Made by a program: the position numbers and the translations under genes. Below, piece after piece: positions 11,924 through 21,866 of a DNA stretch of 64,000 bases. The notes beneath the pieces are model-generated. The model saw only the letters and a list, made by a program, of their open reading frames with translations. It was not told the origin of the DNA and ran no database searches. The stretch spans positions 1 to 64,000 of the forward strand of contig MU859090.1 in the NCBI GenBank assembly GCA_033297205.1, in the 5' to 3' direction. Each line of letters opens with the position of its first letter. The stretch's first letter is position 1. Source of the stretch: Pseudoneurospora amorphoporcata (lineage: Eukaryota > Ascomycota > Sordariomycetes > Sordariales > Sordariaceae).

Positions 11924-14900
11924 ATGGGACCTCAACGGAAGCAAGAGGCTTCACAGAAGCTGAAGCGGCTCAAAGAGTTCTTCCGATCCGGAGGGAGACG
12001 TCAACAGCCACAAACTCCTAGACGTTCCGAAGACGACAAGAACCCGCCATCCCCGGCACGGACCCTGTCTTTTACCAGCTTCCTCGAAAAGGTGGAGGAG
12101 GAGAGGAAACAGCGTCTTCAGGCTGGAACGGATATTTACCAAGCCATCAAGCAAAACAACTCGATCAAGGCCATTGAACTATATCAGAATCATGCAGCGC
12201 TTAATCCCAAGGACAATAGAGGGCGAACTCCTCTTCATGCCGCTGCCGAGCTGGGCCGAGACGAAATCCTGCTCTTTCTCCTTGATCAGAAAGGTCTGAA
12301 CCTCGATGCCACAGACATCCAGGGCTATACTGCTCTCCACCTTGCAACTCTCAATCATCACCCCAACTGCGTTTTTTACCTCTTGGAGAGGGGCGCAAAT
12401 GCCCAACTTGTCGATGGAAACGGCCACTTGCCATCGTTCTACGCATCGGGTGAAATCAAAAGGAACTTTGACAACCCCCCAATCGTTCACAGTGGCGATG
12501 CCGCCGTCAACCAGTGGAAAGACAGGTTTGCGTGGAATACAGGGCCGATACCGCCTGAAGGCCCTCGAAAGGAGGTATGCCATTACTTCCAAGGCAGCCT
12601 CTGGGTGCCCGACATTTCCACAAGGTGGCAAGTTCTTCCTGTCTGGGATTTGGTGTATGATCAAGAGCGCAATGGGGATATTACACGGTTCAACATCCTC
12701 AAGCAAAGAACAGAGGCCAAAAGAAAATGGATACATCTCCCAATTGCCAGCAGAGACCTAGTTCTTGACCTCACAAAGAGGATATACGCTGCTTCAGGAC
12801 GGGACCTAAGAGCATATCAGAAGATGGAAAAGCTTGTCAGCGACATGTTTAGACAAGTTGACGTGACAGGGCCAGAGGGAAAGGTGCACTTCAAGGTATA
12901 TATGTCCCTGTTCATCCTTGTGCAGAAGGCCTCATATTCGGGCAGCTGACGCTGCGAAGTTCAAGAGTTTGAAGCACGATCATCAAGCCGATCCTGGCGA
13001 CAAAGAGTGTATATCAGATAGCATATACGCCATGGTAGTAAGTCTTCTATCCCATATGTATCTTTACGTGCACAGCTGCTGATTATACTGCTATCGTAGC
13101 TTCCTGTGGTCGACGTTGATAAGAAAGATTATGTTTCAATGGCACGTGTAGCTCAGGAACAAGCTACAAAGAATTCCAGGCCCCTACACGAAATCAAGTT
13201 GCACCTCGATAAACGAGCCAAGGATCACTTTAGTCATATGCTTAAGGCAGTCAGTTTTATGGACCAACCGCTACCTCGCGGCCTAGATCAATCATATCAC
13301 GCCGATTTGGACAACGAAAAGCTGGACTTTCTCAACAACGACCAGGTCATGGTGCGATACATTAGATACATGAAGGCCAGATGTTCGCGGGTGCTCAGGG
13401 AAATGGGATATCCAACTGGGCACGGCTCGTCGGACACTGAACAAATGACATCTTCCCATACACACTATGAAGAGACTGAGTCTGCACCTCAAATCGACCA
13501 GCACCAGGAACCAACGAACACCGAAGCAGGATCACCGGATAATGTCAGAGCTCCGGTACAGGACGACACAGCTAGCCATATTCCCAGGGTACAAGGGCCG
13601 CAGCCGGTGGGACAGACATCTTTTGAAGCCCAGCGACCTCCAAATAGTCCGCGAAGGACATACACTGGTGCTTCAACAACGTCGCAGGCGCAACGCCGAT
13701 TTTCCATTCAACGTTCAGATACAGAAACAAGCATGTCACCGGATGAAGCGATGAAGGCTTTTGAGGCTCTGCTCAACGAGTCGAGCAACCAGCAGAAGTT
13801 GGCGCAAGTTGGGAATACGGTCAGGTTACCCGGAGCAGGCGCTGCTCTCACACCCCTCAAGTCTTCCGGTCAAACCGAAAACCGGGCAGGCCCAGCAACC
13901 CCAATGCCTGTGACCCCTGGTACGCCTGGTACCCTTGTGAGGGAACTTGCGGGCGTCGGGGACAAAGGCAGCGCGAGCATTAGTGATGCAGGACCTGTGA
14001 TCATGCCTGAACCTATCTCCTTACATGAGTCGGATGACTTCTTGACTGTTCCGTATTTCTGGCTTTTCAAGATCGACGCAGGTAAGATTCATCTGAGCTG
14101 ACATTCATGTTTTGTGCCTTCACTAACCATGGGCATGGTATCTTAAGACACGATAGTCACTCTATATCCGGAAAGATGGGACAAGGGCAACGAACAACAG
14201 CTGTATCTGCATATTCTGGAGAGCATCAGTGACGACCGGCACATTCACAAAAGTACCGAGAATGGCGGCATGGACCTGGACATAGATCTTGTATCGAAGG
14301 CTATTCTCAAGGCCTGCATGTCGTTTGAGGCAAAGGCGCTTGTTCCGTGTATCAACCCGGATGCTATCTTCAACGATCCCGAATGTGGACCACTCAGGAG
14401 GGTGGTGCTTCCATACACAGAGGCCTTTTCCGCCTCGATCGCTCAGCTCGTGAGTTTGCTTCTTGTTATGCATCTTCTTCTTTACTCCCTGCCATCTCCA
14501 TGCACGTAGTGAGCCATGATTCTGACTTGCTATGTAATCACAACACAGTACTTCCAGGTTACACAACGATTCGATAAGCTAAAGAGGGGAATGGGTTCTA
14601 TCAGCAAGGACCCAAACAAGTTCTACCAAGACACACAGAAAGAAACGGCCATCCTCATTGACATCGATGACACCATTGGTGAAATTGGGATGATCAAACG
14701 AGTCTTGTCAAACCAGGTCAAAGTCCTTGATCGCTTCCAAAGTGAGATTGGAGGCAAGAACTCTAACAAGATCGCCAAACCACACGAGGGAGAGACCCTG
14801 GCACGGTTTGATATGCTCGAGTCTGAAGCCGGACGTGTTCGGTCAATGGTACGTTTTGATCCGGATCACTGGAATTGAGCAAAAGCTAAGCATGCCGGAC

Positions 14901-15778
14901 ATTACAGGTGACCACGTTGCTGAACTTGCGTCAACGAGAAGCAACTCTCGAGGATGCTCTATCAATGGGTGAGCAGTCGACAATGCTTTTCGTCTTCACT
15001 GCAGTGACCGTTTTGTTTGTAAGTCTCACCCCATCGCAGTTCATGCTTTAAATGGTCCAAAAAGAACCGACTAACACAAACAAAAGGCCCCCCTGTCCTT
15101 TGTTGTTGGACTATTAGCCTTGAGCATCAATGGACTTCCAGAACTATGGAACCGCTCACCGCTCGCCGAAGTTTTTGGTAAGTACAGCTTGCGATCATTA
15201 TCGTGGCTTTTGGATCTCAGGTCTAGTTTTCGACTATCAACCACAACATTAGAGACTGACTGTCCGAAATAGGCCTTTCTATCTTGGCGACTGGCGGTCT
15301 TTGCGCGGCCTTGTGGTTCATCTTCAACCGGTACTACCGGCGTGCCCATGGTCTCGACAACGGCCTCGAATTCAACCTTGACCCAAGCCCATCGGATGAG
15401 GACGTCTACCAGATGAAGAGCACGTCATGGTGGAGAAACACGTGGTCAACAGGATTTGAAAGAGGGGGCCATGGCAAATCAACGGTGCAAGGAACCACGG
15501 CTGGCACGCGTCAAAGACCAAGAGCACAAGCCCCGAGACGGGACGCCACTTCGCGTGGTGAAAACCAAGGACAAGAAAATGCTGGTGCGGATTCTAATTT
15601 GCATCTTGTCGGAAACTTGGGAGGCAGGAGGAGACGAGGGATGAGTGGAGGGATGAGTGTAGGGCCAAGTCTTTCCTCGCTGTCCATGGCAACGTTGAGT
15701 GGTGGATGGTCGTGGAATGGGAGGCAAAAGCCGCAAGGGGCGCTGGGAGACGTAGAGTTCGGTGTCCTTCATGCTTAA
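11924..15778 (+). CDS. Ankyrin-repeat protein with C-terminal CorA-like membrane domain, 8 exons
   Basis: Predicted exons are 11924-12895, 12960-13037, 13100-14081, 14148-14449, 14549-14848, 14908-15018, 15087-15177 and 15273-15778, giving 1113 residues. A basic N-terminus is followed by ankyrin repeats (about residues 70-185, with GRTPLHAAAELG and GYTALHLATLN), a long middle region with a disordered Ser/Pro/Gln segment, and a conserved domain ending in a predicted coiled coil. Two membrane helices follow (LFVFTAVTVLFAPLSFVVG and SILATGGLCAALWFIF). This matches the fungal ankyrin plus CorA-like group. The magnesium-channel GMN motif of true CorA is not present after the first helix, so ion transport is unproven. 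The first intron (12896-12959) is the least certain: it is needed to restore frame and has a GCTGAC branch point but an AAG acceptor, and 12966 is an alternative exon start. Start ATG 11924 has a good context; upstream coding exons cannot be excluded. Confidence 0.78.
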
Positions 15779-16136
15779 GTGGCACTGCCATGGTGCGCCT
15801 TGCGCAGCTTTTGGACTGGCGCTTGGTGGAGAACAAGAACAAGGAGGCACGGGCGTCGCAGGACCATACTCTCACCAGGCAGCATCATCTAACATCACGT
15901 ACACATTCCCTTCGGAGGAAATTTGTACCGCTCATTCTCGGCTTCCCGGTGCGGGCCGGCCTACCTGCCCACCCCTTGGCCGACTGTCCTCCCCGCGCCA
16001 GTAATATGTCGCGCTGCGGGCCGCTCCTTGCCCAAGACGGCCACTAGACTTTTGCTTATTTTTCTTAGCGGTACTTACCTACAGGTATCTACCTACAGAA
16101 TGCGAAAACTAATGACTTAGTAATAACGAAGAAAAT

Positions 16137-16221
16137 GTAGGATTAGCTCAGGTGGGAGAGCGTTGTAGGCACGCAATGATGTGCGCTACGAAGGCCAGGA
16201 GTTCAACTCTCCTATCGGACA
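16137..16221 (+). pseudogene. tRNA-like sequence with abnormal anticodon arm
   Basis: The sequence folds as a near-tRNA: D arm GCTC/GAGC, T arm AGGAG-TTCAACT-CTCCT, a five-base variable loop, and a seven-base acceptor stem (16137-16143 with 16214-16220) carrying mismatches at the third and fourth pairs. The A box (TAGCTCAGGTGGGAGAGC) is good and the B box imperfect. The anticodon arm is an extended hairpin (GTAGGCAC pairing with GTGCGCTAC) without a normal U33 loop, so no anticodon can be assigned even if an intron is assumed. I read it as a tRNA pseudogene or the head of a tRNA-derived SINE, not a working tRNA. Confidence 0.5.
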
Positions 16222-16354
16222 ATTTCCCATGGACTTCGCGACGATGGAATGAGCCGGGAAAACATACTTTTTTTTGTCTTGGCGATCATGCTTTGTTTCG
16301 GGGCTTTCTTTTTTCAGTCAATGTTTTTTTGGCAATGTTAATACCTGACTGGTA

Positions 16355-16356
<2 letters not shown>

Positions 16357-16414
<58 letters not shown>
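16357..16414 (+). repeat. Homopolymer run of 58 T
   Basis: An uninterrupted run of 58 thymines, 136 bp after the tRNA-like sequence. Its exact length may be affected by sequencing or assembly. It could be the tail of a retroposed element or a simple-sequence expansion. Confidence 0.9.
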
Positions 16415-16715
16415 CCCAACCGTTACCTGTACCTTATATCTAGGGGGTTACGGATAAAATACCTATATCACCGATCAACAACAGTCACAAAACAAGGTAC
16501 GAACGACCTTAACCTCAGGTGAACTCTGGTCGGTGTTGTATGGCAATCGCAGTTCACCGCATTGTGAAGATCACTCAGCTGCAAGCCGGGCTGAGGTGTG
16601 GACCTCCATCCATCCTTCCTTCCTTCCTTCCTTCCATCTCCCCAAAGATCAGCACGACTGCAGCACCAGCAGAGCACCTTTCAACATTTATTACCTACCT
16701 TACCTACTGCCTACC

Positions 16716-17825
16716 TTACTCTCCAGTTCCAGCTCGAATAACCTCCAACAACCTCCCCATCATCACCCCCGCATTATTCACACTTCCCTTCCTCTCCATG
16801 TTCCCTATTACTACCGCCTCATCCTCCATCCCATCCATCCCCGCCGGCTCCAAGCGATACACCTCACTTTCAGCTAGCGGCAGATACTCAACCCCGTCGA
16901 CACCCTCTTGCAACGATAACCAGCTTGCAAGTAACAAGCCCTCGACGAGCCAGAGGGATTCCTCGCCCGAGTCTGTGAAGGGCCCTTTCTCTTCCTTTGC
17001 CTGCGGCCTGCGTATGGGGGACAGAGATATTGCTGTGCATGGAGTCGGCTGCTCATCTTGTCGTTGTCGCTGTTGGGTAAGCGCATCTTCTAACCGGTCG
17101 ATCCAGTCGAGGTAGGAGTCGAACCAGGAATTTGACGACTTGGATGCTGAAGTTGAAGGGTGGTGGTGGTAGAGGGACTGCAGGTGGGAGAGTTTGACGC
17201 GGTGGAGGCGGATTTTCGGTTGTGGTTGTGGTTGTGGTCGTGGTTGAGGTTGAGATTGAGGGTGTGGTTCAGGGGAAGCAGCAGTGTAATACATGTGCGA
17301 GGAATTGATGGCGTCTATGCCTGGGCGGATGTAGTATTGGATCTTTGGCGAGTTCGTATTGCTTGTTATCTTGTTCCGCTGTCTGTGGGTTTGGGCACGA
17401 CTTGATGTTCCTCCCAATCTTGTTGGCGTCGACACCGCTGACCTGGCAGAAGGTGTGCTCCTAGGAGGCGTAATACTCGCTCCACCCATCCCCGTCCCCG
17501 TCCCCGTCCCCAAGCCTAGCGGGCTTCGCAGCACTCCATCAATACTTCCATTGTTCAAGCCAATTCCGGAATTGGACGGCGAGAAAACAAATAATTGCTG
17601 GGACTTGATGGGCGTAGCCGTGTCGAATGGATTGCTACACTGCTTCTCGGGCTCAGTTGGTTTTCGGAGGCTGATGTTGATAGAACCATCAGGCTCAAGC
17701 GAAAGAATAAGCCCGTAGTCTGTTTCAAAAGAAAGACTGGCCTTTGGGAATTGGGAAGTTGCGGCTAATGTGCAGAGGAGGAAGGCCAGGTCCGTGTTTG
17801 TGAGGGTGCGTGGTGGTCGTGACAT
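16716..17825 (-). CDS. Conserved hypothetical protein with low-complexity middle
   Basis: A single exon of 369 residues starts at the first ATG of the frame (17825); the frame upstream lacks any ATG. The leader just upstream is rich in CAA repeats, as is common for fungal 5' untranslated regions. The N-terminus (MSRPPRTLTNTDLAFLLC) begins a compact block of about 60 residues that looks conserved (LSFETDYGLILSLEPDGSI). It is followed by Ser/Thr/Gly-rich sequence, a Pro-Gln dipeptide tract near residue 195 and a C-terminal segment with ESLWLVEGLLLASWL. I do not recognise a domain or function. It is convergent with the ankyrin-CorA gene. Confidence 0.7.
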   Translation of the reverse strand: MSRPPRTLTNTDLAFLLCTLAATSQFPKASLSFETDYGLILSLEPDGSINISLRKPTEPEKQCSNPFDTATPIKSQQLFVFSPSNSGIGLNNGSIDGVLRSPLGLGTGTGTGMGGASITPPRSTPSARSAVSTPTRLGGTSSRAQTHRQRNKITSNTNSPKIQYYIRPGIDAINSSHMYYTAASPEPHPQSQPQPRPQPQPQPKIRLHRVKLSHLQSLYHHHPSTSASKSSNSWFDSYLDWIDRLEDALTQQRQRQDEQPTPCTAISLSPIRRPQAKEEKGPFTDSGEESLWLVEGLLLASWLSLQEGVDGVEYLPLAESEVYRLEPAGMDGMEDEAVVIGNMERKGSVNNAGVMMGRLLEVIRAGTGE

Positions 17826-18841
17826 CTTTGTTGTTGCTGTTATTGTTATTGTTGTTGGTAGGTGTCGTTGTTGTTGTGGACTTTTGGATGAGGGGTGGAA
17901 TGATGATGGATGGGTGGATGAAGAGGGGACAGACACTGTGAGATTTTCAAAGAACAGTGCAGGTGGCCGAGAGTGGAAGGATATATGGGTGAGCCTATAG
18001 TTCTGGTGATATAGCTGAGCTCCGAGGTACAAAGTGGGAAGTGGATGGGCGGAGTGGAAAGGCGTAGGGTTGTGCCAGACTGGTCCAACGTCATGTGGGT
18101 AAGAGTCGTAGGGCTCCGTGATACATGGCACAGCAGGTTTGAGAGTTGTCCCGATGAATACCAGCAAGTGGCATCCTCCTTCCCATGCTTACCTGTTACG
18201 AGCTGAATGTCAAGTACCTGCCTCTAGAGTTTCAGACTACGAACGTCCATCTTCTAGAACAGAAATCCAAAATAAGATCTCCACGTCCGAGAATAAAACC
18301 AGATCCTCAAATGCACGATTGCGAGGCCACAGCTGATGTTACTGTGTAAAAGCTGGAACGGCTGACATCCGAAGTGCCGGAGGGTACCTGACCTGAGAAA
18401 GGGGGATTCGATTGGCTGTGGAGGGTCGGTGGAAATGCGTGACAGAGGGTTACCCGTTGGTACTGCCACCGACTGAGGGACTGTCATTGGTTTGGTTAGC
18501 CGCTGAACTTTGAATGTAGGTCAGCGATGAGAATAGAACAGAGCACCACTAGATGAGTCCATTGTAAGTGGTTTGGCTGAATGTTTGATGGATGGTATGA
18601 GAGGTGTGGGAAATGGCCCGTTCCGTGTGTCTATGCAAATAACCAAGTAGATGTGGAAGGTTGAGCTGATGAAGATGCCAATTTTGGGAAAATATGTAAA
18701 CCAAAATCGCATGCTGATGGGTATCTTCGCCAAATAGAATGTGTACATGTAAGAATATTATGCATTGCTGAATGTTGCTCATCCCTTCGTCAATGCCAAG
18801 TACGGGTCATTAGCCCTTCCTCAACTTCAAATCTCCACGCT
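17826..18841. other. Intergenic region
   Basis: Promoter and CAA-rich leader of the hypothetical gene ending at 16716, and the 3' flank of the protease-like gene. No gene or clear repeat is seen. Confidence 0.5.
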
Positions 18842-20798
18842 CTAAGAAGACCTCGGAGTACCACCCGAAAGCTCCACAGGTGCCACAGGTCGAGTGTTAT
18901 TATCGAGCTCATAAACCCAACCCTGCCCCTGCCCCTGCCCCTGCACCTCAGCAGGCTTGTTGTTGTAGTATTCTCCGTAATGAATCGGCTGTTGTGTCAC
19001 GTGGGGATCGTATTGTTGCACCCCTACCGCCGCGGCATACTTATAGCTCCCGGAAGAGGGTAACTCCCCAACAGCCGGTTGGGGTTGGGAGTGACTTTCG
19101 AGCTCCCCGACTCCTTGAGCTAGAGGAAAGCCACTTGCATCTCTGTCTGACATGTCTCCGGTGCTGCCCTGGCCGGACTGGGTGTTGTTTGCCGCTCTTT
19201 TCCGTCGTCGCACGAGGAAGAAGGCCACGGCACCGATCAAGGCAAGGGCACTGACACCGCCGACTACCCCTCCGGCGATAGCGCCGGTGGGGGTCTTGGC
19301 AGTTGGTTCGCCCGCCTCGGAGCCCGGGGCGTTGGTATCCCCGGAACCAGAACCAGATCCACCCGCACCGGATGTACCATTTGCAGCATCACCATCTGTA
19401 GGTTCGCTGGCGCATGAGTCCTTGGCGTGGCTGATGGCGACCAAGTTGCTCTTGGCTGTAGGGTTGGCTTGCCACAAGGTAAAGGTGTCGGCCTCGTGAT
19501 CGACCATGAGATAAGCCGAGGTAAAGAAAAAGCGGCCGAGGGTTGCGGGTTGAGTGCCCAGACGGTTAATGGGCAGTGCCATTTGGGTGGGTTCGGTGAC
19601 GAATGAGCCATTGCGAGCAATCTCCTCGGGTGGCACGATAAGTTGGCTGTTGGGAATCCGGACACTCAGGCCGTTTGAGAGGGCTATGGTGAGGTCGCCG
19701 TCGTAGTATCTGGGATATCTGTGTTAGTTGTCGTAATTTACAAAAATGACATCGGTTACGTGATACTCACGGTGTAGCTGTGTTGTTGTAAACCTGTGCA
19801 CCCCAGTAGAACCCGAACGAACTGCCCGCGGCGACCATCCCGGTGGCCTGTTCAAAGTTGTCAACGACATAGCCGGGAGCCTCCAAAAGCAAATGTCTTT
19901 GCGGTACAATGCAAACCGGAAGAGCCGAGTTCCGCGGCATGATGCTCTCGTCATCTCCATTCCGATAGTTGAGTACCAGATCGGACACGGTGACCTTCAT
20001 GCCCGTCCAACACCCCGTCGACTCGCTATAGTCGAGCGGCTGCGTGTAATTGTTGCCAATGGTTTTCTCCTGGTCGTAGCCACCAAACACAATAGAACCA
20101 TCCAGGGGTGAGCCACTGCCCCATTGGCGACCCCAGAAATAAGACCATACCCTTGACGGGATCTTGTTGCTCTGGCTCAGGGCGTTGAGGTAGGTCGAGT
20201 TAGCTCCCAGTCCTAGTGCATGGAGGATGGTGTAGCCACCGTCCCATCTCAGGCGGGGGATGCCGATCGGCATAGTAACGGAGGAGGTGTTTGATCCGCC
20301 AACCGAAAGTTTCTCGACGCCAGCCAGCGATGATGAAAGGAGCTTCTTGACGCCGAGCTCGGTGCCTGTGGTTGTGATCTCGTTGGTCGCCCCGCCGGCT
20401 GAGGCGAGATCATTGTACTTTGAGAAGGATTTTGAGTCCTCGTAGTGGTAGATGCCTCCCCTTCGCACAAAGCAGATCTCATCGTTAAATATGATACTCG
20501 GGTCGCAGAGCATCTGCTGATCGTAGATGTATGTGTTATTGAGATCCCTTGGGAGCCAACATGTCAGCCTGCAGCCCGGTCTATCTGGTTTGTTGAGATA
20601 AACTTACGGCCACGCATTCACTAATATTGTCTGTTCAGGAGTGCCGATTGTCACGGCAATGCCTCTCATGAATGAATCGGGGACATTGGGATCGATCTGC
20701 TTGGTAGTGATGGGAAAAGACAGAGGCGAAGGACAGTCGGCCGCCAGGACACTTGCAGCCCCGAGGGCAAGCACGAGGCTTGAGGTCATGAACGGCAT
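18842..20798 (-). CDS. Membrane-anchored aspartic-protease-like protein, probably catalytically inactive
   Basis: Exons are 20798-20608, 20547-19771 and 19709-18842, giving 611 residues. A signal peptide (MPFMTSSLVLALGAASVLA) leads into a pepsin-like fold: VTIGTPEQ strand, LDGSIVFGGYD flap-side motif, a long N-glycosylatable luminal region, then an Ala/Gly/Ser-rich stalk, one membrane helix (GAIAGGVVGGVSALALIGAV) with RRRKR stop-transfer and a cytosolic tail of about 120 residues with Gln-Gly repeats. In active enzymes a DTGS motif follows the first strand and a second DTG/DSG lies in the C-lobe. Here the sequence after VTIGTPEQ is TILVNAWPDLNNTY and I find neither aspartate motif. It is probably a non-enzymatic member, perhaps a cell-surface receptor or scaffold. 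An ATG at 20834 is an alternative start but spoils the signal peptide. Confidence 0.8.
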
Positions 20799-21866
20799 TG
20801 CTCTGTCAACAACAACATGAGGTCTAGGGGACATGAATGAAGGAGTACTATCCAAACCGAGCAAAAAGAAGAACGAGGGAGACGACAAGATGCGGTGCAC
20901 AGGTAGGACGCGGCCGGCTCATAAGGCAGTATCAAAGTTTGTTCGAATTCAGGACCATGGCGTTGGCGACGATCATGCTACCCAATCATACCATACATCG
21001 AATCCTTCGCTTAGCGCTTACTTCCTGGGCCGAGGAGTTCGGAGGAGTGGTCCTCGTCCCCCTGTCCTCTCCCAATCATGGAGAGGTGGTGGCTGGTACT
21101 TGGTGTATTTGGACGCTAGACCTGCTGGGCAGCTAGCTATCTGTTGCTCATGATGGAGCCCGTAGGTACTTTTGACAGCTGTATCGTTCGAGTTGTGATC
21201 ATCTTGAATTTGCTTTCCATGTTGTACTGGACCCAGGGCAGCGGTTGACTTGCAAAGACGCATGTTGATATACCGTGGACGAGACACATGGTAGAGTGAT
21301 GATGCCGAAGAACGATGTTGAAAAGTGGAAGATTGTTGTTAAAACTGGCGCACTGGGCGCACTTACCTGTATGCATCCTTCACTGTGTGTATAATCCTTA
21401 TGCACATGGTAAGATTAACGCGCGGGAGCCTTGAGAATCTGATTGGACAATGTTACGAATGCTGCTCCATCCCCCACTCCCCGCTTTCCCCTGAATGCAC
21501 GCCAACGGAGCGGAGGTCGTTGTACCAGCAAGACCCTTGGAGATCTGCCGACTATGAAACCTCCCTGTATTTCCAAGAGGCACAGCGTCAAGCGCGCCCT
21601 GTTTTGCTTCCAAGGCGACAGCCTCTGGTGCACTGAAAGGGAAGGGACTGACATTGCTCTGCCACTGTAGCGACCCGCCAATGATGATCTGGTCCGTCTC
21701 AGTGGGCAAACGCCCAAAGGATTCCTTCCATGGAAGCCACCTACACCAAGTCGTGTCATGATTGATCACAACTGAAGCACTCTTCCATCTTTGTGTACCT
21801 AACTATCATTGGCGTTGCTAGCATGGTCCAACTGCCCCTCCCATCACTTATACGCATCGAGGGAAC
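20799..21866. other. Divergent promoter region
   Basis: The region separates the minus-strand protease-like gene from the plus-strand GH47 gene and must contain both promoters. No additional gene is supported; the open frames are short. Confidence 0.5.

Larger units (their letters stand above)
15779..16715. other. Intergenic region with tRNA-like sequence, T58 run and TTCC repeats
   Basis: The region lies between the 3' ends of two convergent genes. Besides the tRNA-like sequence and the T58 run (listed separately) it holds a short TTCC microsatellite at about 16614-16635. No protein gene is supported. Confidence 0.6.

Noticed and set aside
12896..12959. Alternative 30-50 nt introns at the first ankyrin-CorA junction (acceptors GTGCAG and GGGCAG)
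   Set aside because: They are too short or put the next exon in the wrong frame; only the 64-nt (or 70-nt) intron restores the frame.
16137..16221. Functional tRNA gene
   Set aside because: Two mismatches in the acceptor stem, no U33 and an over-long anticodon hairpin make a working tRNA unlikely.
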